Shown piece after piece: positions 6,001-6,201 of a DNA stretch of 6,201 nucleotides; positions within the stretch are counted from its first letter, which is position 1, and each line of letters begins with the position of its first letter. This DNA comes from an uncultured Ruminococcus sp. (GTDB lineage: Bacteria > Bacillota > Clostridia > Oscillospirales > Ruminococcaceae). The stretch covers positions 1 to 6,201 of the forward strand of contig CAJTOG010000085.1 in the NCBI GenBank assembly GCA_910577575.1, given 5' to 3'. The translations under genes were made by a program, and so were the position numbers. Below the pieces are notes generated by a model, which was given only the letters and a program-made list of their open reading frames with translations, did no database searches and was not told the origin of the DNA.

Positions 6001-6201
6001 AGAACAGGCGGCAATAACAGGTCAGATGTCTTTATTCGGAGATATGCCCGACATTGAGGACTTTCCCGATTTTTCGGACAATACCGTTAATGAGCCTGTT
6101 GAAAAATCTGACTTATCCCAAAATAAAAAAAATGATTCTGTGAACGATTTATCGGAAGTATCGACTGAAAAACAGGAAGAACAGCCAACCGTGCAGTCCG
6201 A
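3017..6201 (+). CDS. Giant polyvalent protein with ArdC-like N-terminus, incomplete at 3' end
   Basis: One frame stays open from ATG 3017 (GGAGG seven bases upstream) to the window end: 1061 codons without a stop. Residues of about 20-110 resemble the N-terminal ssDNA-binding domain of ArdC-type antirestriction proteins: WKSFLEFS, LIIHAHNPNATDC (52-64), GEWKTSDG, KYGEHGIPVLF (79-89), FDTSQT. A charged, low-complexity linker rich in Arg, Glu, Gly and Ser spans about 205-380 and overlaps a second gene in the +1 frame. Residues 487 to about 570 (KYPYVSVKAGWNYDKY onward) and about 600-690 look folded but are not identified; they may be 'large polyvalent protein associated' modules. Residues of about 870-955 resemble DUF7007: SPWGKV (from 879), SHGG (901-904), FEEDCD (EED 934-936). 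An acidic segment follows (MSLFGDMPDIEDFPDFSD). Relatives on Clostridia conjugative elements commonly continue into helicase and methylase domains, which would lie beyond the window. Inferred role: protecting or processing element DNA on entry into a new host. Confidence 0.88.
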   Translation, partial: MLNSKVSEAQSIYVNEIRQVQETAEKWKSFLEFSVQARINENQNEYEFSSKLIIHAHNPNATDCRQFGEWKTSDGNHVKYGEHGIPVLFHDKNGNQSVMYLFDTSQTALPKEPERIVIPEEHKDNFKSALNSIIDRLSDNASFSDEQKRLFRETAEYKLCKQYGIETNENSERFSGIEKMSVKDVANIGIALNRCSQDFSKIVDNERNNIYEQSNDNKSRKDRTELYRREPRGMDLGTRVRNAHDEVRLQRESEQMEQTQRGTGSVRTNDLGSSAEADSSDGQVRKNETEIHMENSMSDRIDNAEQETGGRTGETEPSLRGNERANSESDRRDSGEEKAVGGVQGDSEIGQIHSDGAVAGEVQSRSGGGNTSSDGLRNIMNETAEPDMVSAVSDLSANEEISEVDLKPEISVEAKQGIKFSGVIKGDTATITVSNPQKEALDSIIADISSLDNDVNLSQSESIEIASDILSADETVYNAHRYSDEKKYPYVSVKAGWNYDKYIAPELETRDYTVPEFNNALKKLSERWNGDEYETKSAFVTLTIHLSETESFEKRLNAEYQFERLSQRLNYDTDWLDSETELRKAVEEAEKNEKSISFSSLDFEKKIPDGMRWKEKSIVEDNRALHWVTQEIFTEADLDKFQAALKDTDIEKAYVIPRDLSGYSFEDDMRNNVPFVIVTKDSISCKDYIDKIKSVYDYDVSKQQEEKEPEHKKQALISVEIMGDEHYFKINESSVDDILKTANTEKPLLEFMEMGEKISEEEYSEIQQSDSFTYSVEMNLDRDTANVYMVNDGKGGISEADRTDSNVPFDTVKISDYSSQAITSNPQEIPNETTRQNISEEHHVTDNLPETRFTALSEEARTYYAFYPKNRPETFSEESPWGKVDSCHELNKGIFRVSTPSHGGIMIRSSIADKILSPEARKVGFKEKGFHCFEEDCDACVAERELLDKGIMQVPDYYTDGAKKYNESINEELQEWHTDYWDKREQAIFNARPIEEQAAITGQMSLFGDMPDIEDFPDFSDNTVNEPVEKSDLSQNKKNDSVNDLSEVSTEKQEEQPTVQS
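3632..3650 (+). promoter_or_regulatory. Internal ribosome binding site and start of the overlapping TnpV-like gene
   Basis: GAGAGG (3632-3637) lies ten bases before ATG 3648, inside the coding region of the polyvalent protein. It supports 3648 as the start of the +1-frame gene, rather than the in-frame ATG at 3630, which overlaps the Shine-Dalgarno sequence itself. A third in-frame ATG at 3660 has no comparable site. Translation would initiate internally on the polyvalent mRNA; no separate promoter is evident. Confidence 0.5.
3648..4154 (+). CDS. TnpV-family protein encoded inside the polyvalent gene in the +1 frame
   Basis: This 168-residue frame lies wholly within the linker-coding part of the polyvalent gene, shifted by one base. 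Residues of about 72-100 carry GKYGRMRLKF and, after a short basic and hydrophobic stretch, MLNKKLE. This matches the block that marks TnpV proteins of Clostridia transposons (GKYGRMR, then a helix with a leucine-rich LLxGKL). The C-terminus reads LLERYKAEAEEEILPVTVYA, like the TnpV ending with AEE and VYA. The first 70 residues (two Trp-rich stretches, EEWIWVQE and YEPMIWVHQP) are not recognised. TnpV was named from Tn4451-type mobilizable transposons; its function is not settled, and I treat a role in element DNA transactions as inference. GAGAGG lies ten bases before the ATG. The overlapped linker is compositionally biased in a way that fits this frame being under selection. The alternative is a fortuitous frame, which the ordered motif match makes less likely. 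Confidence 0.68.
   Translation: MSKVMTINQEKIGQNYIDENHEEWIWVQECEMHMMKYDFNENLNKWSKLNEEQGVYEPMIWVHQPKPTAAMGKYGRMRLKFIWKTPCLIESIMLNKKLEVEQEKLNHHCEEMNERTLNLIDEIVEKKKQSEEYRETAKSGKYIPMVQLLERYKAEAEEEILPVTVYAI

Overview
The window reads as part of the replication and DNA-processing module of an integrative and conjugative element (or conjugative plasmid) from a low-GC Clostridia, most likely a Ruminococcus-like gut bacterium. This rests on the gene set (topoisomerase III tail, small XRE regulator, DUF3991/Toprim primase-like protein, very large polyvalent protein with an ArdC-like N-terminus, TnpV-like protein), the strong GGAGG ribosome binding sites and the AT-rich codon use. No integrase, relaxase, T4SS gene, tRNA, rRNA or CRISPR array is visible, so the assignment to a mobile element comes from family context.

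Layout: (1) 2-490, the C-terminal end of a plus-strand topoisomerase III with a C4 zinc ribbon. (2) 491-1652, a visibly more AT-rich block that looks like inserted cargo. It holds a hairpin acting as a minus-strand terminator, a frame-broken small membrane protein gene (573-805, plus) and a convergent membrane protein gene (812-1570, minus) with a near-consensus promoter. (3) 1653-1889, an XRE/Cro-family regulator divergent from the membrane gene, ending inside an intrinsic terminator. (4) 1928-2893, a DUF3991/Toprim protein. (5) 2894-3016, a non-coding gap with an inverted repeat overlapping a promoter-like TTGACT-17-TAGAAT. (6) 3017-6201, one uninterrupted reading frame of 1061 codons that runs off the window: a polyvalent protein with an ArdC-like N-terminal domain, a charged linker and, far downstream, a DUF7007-like module.

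The most interesting observation is that the linker of the giant protein (about 3648-4154) also encodes, in the +1 frame, a 168-residue protein with recognisable TnpV-family features and its own ribosome binding site. The two frames are both open for about 500 bases, and the linker's composition (many CGA codons, low complexity) looks dictated by the TnpV frame. This is a candidate for true dual coding inside a mobile-element protein.

The topoisomerase, primase-like protein and polyvalent protein plausibly process or protect element DNA during transfer and establishment. The XRE protein is the obvious local regulator. The AT-rich membrane-protein block looks like an accessory passenger of unknown role.
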